Translations under genes and position numbers: made by a program
NCBI GenBank assembly: GCA_902464035.1
Contig: CABQHT010000016.1
Span: 1-38,957, forward strand
Source of the DNA: an uncultured Collinsella sp.
GTDB lineage: Bacteria > Actinomycetota > Coriobacteriia > Coriobacteriales > Coriobacteriaceae
DNA: 38,957 nucleotides
Direction: 5' to 3'
The notes under the pieces: model-generated
What the model was told of the DNA's origin: nothing
Database searches by the model: none
The model's input: the letters and a program-made list of their open reading frames with translations, nothing else
Shown here: positions 36,536 to 38,957 of the stretch, piece after piece
How positions within the stretch are numbered: the stretch's first letter is position 1
Layout: each line of letters opens with the position of its first letter

Positions 36536-37429
36536 GTGCCCGTGGACAACATACGAGAGGAGTTTGGCGGCGAGCCCGTCGCGGCATTCTCGATGTCGCA
36601 TCCGGCTGTGCCGGCACTCTATATAGTGCTGACGCTGGGGCTCACTATGTTCTCGATGCAGCCGGTGCTGGTTGCGCTGTCACTTGCGGGCGGGCTGGCG
36701 TATGGATTTGCGACGCGTGGGGCTGCCCGCACGCTGGGCGCACTCCGCTGGCAGCTGCCGGTGATTTTGATCATTGCACTGGTCAACCCGCTGTTTAGCG
36801 CCTCGGGCTCGACGGAGCTGTTCCGTATTGGCATGCGCGCGGTGTATCTGGAGAGCATGGTATACGGCCTGTGCATGGGCGGGCTGTTTGTGGCGAGCGT
36901 GCTGTGGTTTGAGGCGGCGGCGTCGATGCTCGAATACGACAAGGTGCTCGCGCTGCTGGGCAATGCCGCACCGGTGATTGCGCTTATGATCTCGATGTGC
37001 ATGAGGCTTATCCCGCAGTTTTTGCGCCGCGGTCGTACGGTGTTGGCGGTGCAGGATGCGATTGATGTACCGGGCCGCGCGCCGGCCGACCCCGTGCGTT
37101 CGCGCTTGCGGGCATCGAGTGTGTTGATGGGCTGGGGCATGGAAGATTCGCTGGAGCGCGCGGACGCGATGCGCTCGCGCGGGTGGGGTGCCGCGACGCG
37201 TCGTACGACGTATGCGCGGTATCGACTGGGGCGCAGCGACGTTGCCGCGCTGGTTGGGCTTGCGTTGTTTGGCGCGGTTGCCGTGGCGGTGGCGTGGACC
37301 GCGACGACGCAATATTCGTTTTACCCGCAGCTCTTGGTGCCGGCGCCGTGGCCGGGCTATGTCGTGTACGCTGCCTGGATGGTGCTGCCTTGCGCGTTGC
37401 ATGCGATTGATGAGAAGAGGTTTGGCTGA
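36536..37429 (+). CDS. ECF transporter T component (EcfT/CbiQ family)
   Basis: A 297-residue membrane scaffold of an energy-coupling-factor importer. Hydrophobic segments run from about AVPALYIVLTLGLTMFSM through LPVILIIALVNPLFSA and VYGLCMGGLFVASVLWF to AALVGLALFGAVAVAVAW. The coupling motifs appear as MRLIPQFLRRGRTVLAVQDA and ADAMRSRGWG, the A-R-G-type signature. The frame is open to 36371, but the upstream part reads Arg-rich and unlike this family. GTG 36536 follows GAGGGGA at good spacing. Its stop overlaps the next ATG by one base. The S component (vitamin specificity) is not in the window. Confidence 0.85.
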   Translation: MPVDNIREEFGGEPVAAFSMSHPAVPALYIVLTLGLTMFSMQPVLVALSLAGGLAYGFATRGAARTLGALRWQLPVILIIALVNPLFSASGSTELFRIGMRAVYLESMVYGLCMGGLFVASVLWFEAAASMLEYDKVLALLGNAAPVIALMISMCMRLIPQFLRRGRTVLAVQDAIDVPGRAPADPVRSRLRASSVLMGWGMEDSLERADAMRSRGWGAATRRTTYARYRLGRSDVAALVGLALFGAVAVAVAWTATTQYSFYPQLLVPAPWPGYVVYAAWMVLPCALHAIDEKRFG

Positions 37430-38957
37430 TGGCTCGGTTTGATAGGAGCTCGGCGGCGGGTGTGGCATATGGCTCGGCCGCGCCGGCGATTGAGGTGCGA
37501 GGCCTTAGTTTTGCCTATCCCGGGGCCGAGGCACCGGTGCTCGAGGGACTTGATTGGCGTGTTTCCCAAGGTGCGTTTGCGCTGCTTGTTGGCGGTACCG
37601 GATCGGGCAAATCGACGCTGCTGTCGCTGCTCAAGCCCGAGATCGCTCCGGCGGGTACGCGCTCCGGCGAGCTGCGCGTGCTGGGCGAGCCCGTCGCCGA
37701 CATGGACGTGCGGGCATCGGCGGAGCGCGTGGGTTATGTGTTCCAGGATCCCGAGAACCAGATCGTGTGCGAAACCGTGTGGCACGAGATGGCGTTTGGC
37801 CTAGAGAATCTGGGTGTGTCGCGCGACGAGATGCGCCGTCGCGTAGCTGAGACCAGCTATTTCTTTGGGCTGGAAGATTGGCTTCACCGCGATACTGACA
37901 CGCTTTCGGGTGGTCGCAAACAGTTGCTGTCGTTGGCGGCCGTTCTGACGCTACGCCCGCGCGTGCTGCTGCTCGACGAGCCCACGTCTCAGCTTGATCC
38001 GGTCGCGGAGAAGAATTTCCTGCACGCGCTGTTTCGCGTGAACCGTGAACTGGGCTGCACGGTTGTTGTGGCTACGCATCAACCGCGGCCGATGCTCGAG
38101 TATGCGACGTGTGCGTACCGGATTGAGGGCGGTCGCGTGCGCGAGGTGGCCGACATTGCCTCCTTGGGGCATCGTGAAGAACTCTTTTCTGGCGAGGTGC
38201 CAGGGTGGGGTGGCTCGCGGCGTGCAAAAAACGGAATTTTCAGCAGCGTCAGTGGCCAGCTGGGTTCTTTGGACCCGCGCGGGGGCGCTCCAGGTGCAAA
38301 AAAGGGGCTGAAATCGGGCAGATCGGCTAAATTTGAGGCGCAAATCCTGCCGCAGGACGACTCGGGGGCGTCATCGCGCGCCGGTGGATGCAGAATATTC
38401 CCAAAAATGTACGCTGGCTCGGCCACCACCTTGACAGGAAGCTGGTTTCGCTACGATCGGGCGTCCGGCTGGGTGCTGCGCGGACTCGATGTGGCGTTTT
38501 CGACTGGCGCGGTGCATGCGATTGTGGGCGGAAACGGCTGCGGCAAATCGACGATGCTCTCGATTCTGGCCCGAACGGCTAAGCTGCAGCGTGGGCGCAT
38601 GGTGCGCGGGGCGGCTTCGGCGGCGCTGCTGCCGCAGAACCCCAAGGCCCTGCTGGTCGCCGAGACAGTGCACGACGAGCTGATGGAATGGGCTTCGACC
38701 TGCGGATACGACGAGGACGCGGCCCAGGAGCGCGCGGCGCAGCTGGGATTGGACGGCCTGGATGCGCGCCATCCGTACGATCTTTCGGGCGGCCAGCGTC
38801 AGCTGCTCGCGTTGGCAAAGCTGCTGTTGATTGGTCCGGAGCTGTTGCTGCTCGACGAGCCCACGAAGGGGCTGGACCTGACGAGCCGCCGCATTATCGC
38901 CCGCGCCCTGTGCGAGCATGCGCAAGCCGGCGGCACCGTCATCATGGCCACGCACGA
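37429..38957 (+). CDS. Fused double ATPase of an ECF transporter (EcfA-EcfA'), 3' end outside window
   Basis: Two ABC ATPase domains in one frame, at least 509 residues. Domain 1 has Walker A GGTGSGKST at 55-63, Q-loop FQDPENQIV, signature LSGGRKQ at 159 and Walker B LLLDEPTSQLD. Domain 2 has Walker A GGNGCGKST at 367-375, QNPKALLV as Q-loop, signature LSGGQRQ near 452 and Walker B LLLLDEPTKGLD. The QDPENQI block is typical of EcfA1. A linker of about 75 residues (259-334) is low-complexity, basic and unlike ABC sequence. It looks inserted. The start overlaps the ecfT stop (TGATG), so the two are coupled. Confidence 0.9.
   Translation, partial: MARFDRSSAAGVAYGSAAPAIEVRGLSFAYPGAEAPVLEGLDWRVSQGAFALLVGGTGSGKSTLLSLLKPEIAPAGTRSGELRVLGEPVADMDVRASAERVGYVFQDPENQIVCETVWHEMAFGLENLGVSRDEMRRRVAETSYFFGLEDWLHRDTDTLSGGRKQLLSLAAVLTLRPRVLLLDEPTSQLDPVAEKNFLHALFRVNRELGCTVVVATHQPRPMLEYATCAYRIEGGRVREVADIASLGHREELFSGEVPGWGGSRRAKNGIFSSVSGQLGSLDPRGGAPGAKKGLKSGRSAKFEAQILPQDDSGASSRAGGCRIFPKMYAGSATTLTGSWFRYDRASGWVLRGLDVAFSTGAVHAIVGGNGCGKSTMLSILARTAKLQRGRMVRGAASAALLPQNPKALLVAETVHDELMEWASTCGYDEDAAQERAAQLGLDGLDARHPYDLSGGQRQLLALAKLLLIGPELLLLDEPTKGLDLTSRRIIARALCEHAQAGGTVIMATH

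Overview
The window is GC-rich, densely coded bacterial chromosome. It fits the Actinomycetota class Coriobacteriia, most likely Collinsella or a close relative. The grounds are codon use strongly biased to G/C in third position, a PyrR-type RNA element overlapping the ribosome-binding site of carA (a layout known from actinobacteria), a class B sortase, an NfnAB-type flavoprotein pair (anaerobe), an orphan galactitol-type EIIA and a fused ECF ATPase. The species cannot be fixed without a search.

Layout. 1-4105: end of dnaB, then purA, purD and a Nudix hydrolase. 4353-7110: an MsbA-like ABC exporter and a membrane-anchored unknown. 7260-12072: the carA-carB operon behind a PyrR-type leader. 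12073-14300: an accessory island with a DUF4143-type ATPase gene, visibly poorer in G/C, set among repeats and hairpins. 14310-16292: purE, sortase B and a MoaE-like protein. 16383-17612 (minus): a polytopic membrane protein. 17908-21530: the purF-purM-purN run. 21656-24036: EIIA, a PrsA-like foldase and YqeY. 24291-27320: a complete polar amino-acid ABC importer. 27492-28115: a cytidylate-kinase-like protein. 28116-28575: repeat-filled spacer. 28576-36342 (minus): NfnB/NfnA, pth, a nuclease-like gene framed by two inverted-repeat elements, prs and glmU. 36536-38957: an ECF transporter T protein and a fused double ATPase that runs off the end.

How the genes work together. Much of the window is nucleotide supply. 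prs makes PRPP, purF uses it for the first purine step, purD, purN, purM, purE and purA carry out later steps, and carAB feeds pyrimidine and arginine synthesis. The purine genes lie in several separate clusters. No tRNA, rRNA or intact transposase is visible.

The most unusual content is intergenic, with at least six repeat families. (1) A 15-mer appears six times in strictly alternating orientation, about 40 bp apart (28221-28436). (2) Two ~203-bp elements with shared 25-27-bp terminal inverted repeats flank a nuclease-like gene (31934-32137, 33462-33664). (3) A 50-bp element starts exactly at the TAA stop of both purF and pth. (4) Other hairpins share a GGGGACAG or GGGACGTTCC core (21610, 22132-22249, 24116-24186). 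(5) An ~87-bp palindromic element occurs twice with compensating stem changes (4153-4238, 27330-27417). (6) A ~90-bp direct repeat plus a perfect 30-bp inverted repeat lies upstream of purE. In addition, the ATPase gene carries three GCGAAGTA boxes in its leader that can form mutually exclusive hairpins, one of which covers its weak Shine-Dalgarno sequence. The linker of the fused ECF ATPase contains an odd ~75-residue stretch that looks inserted.
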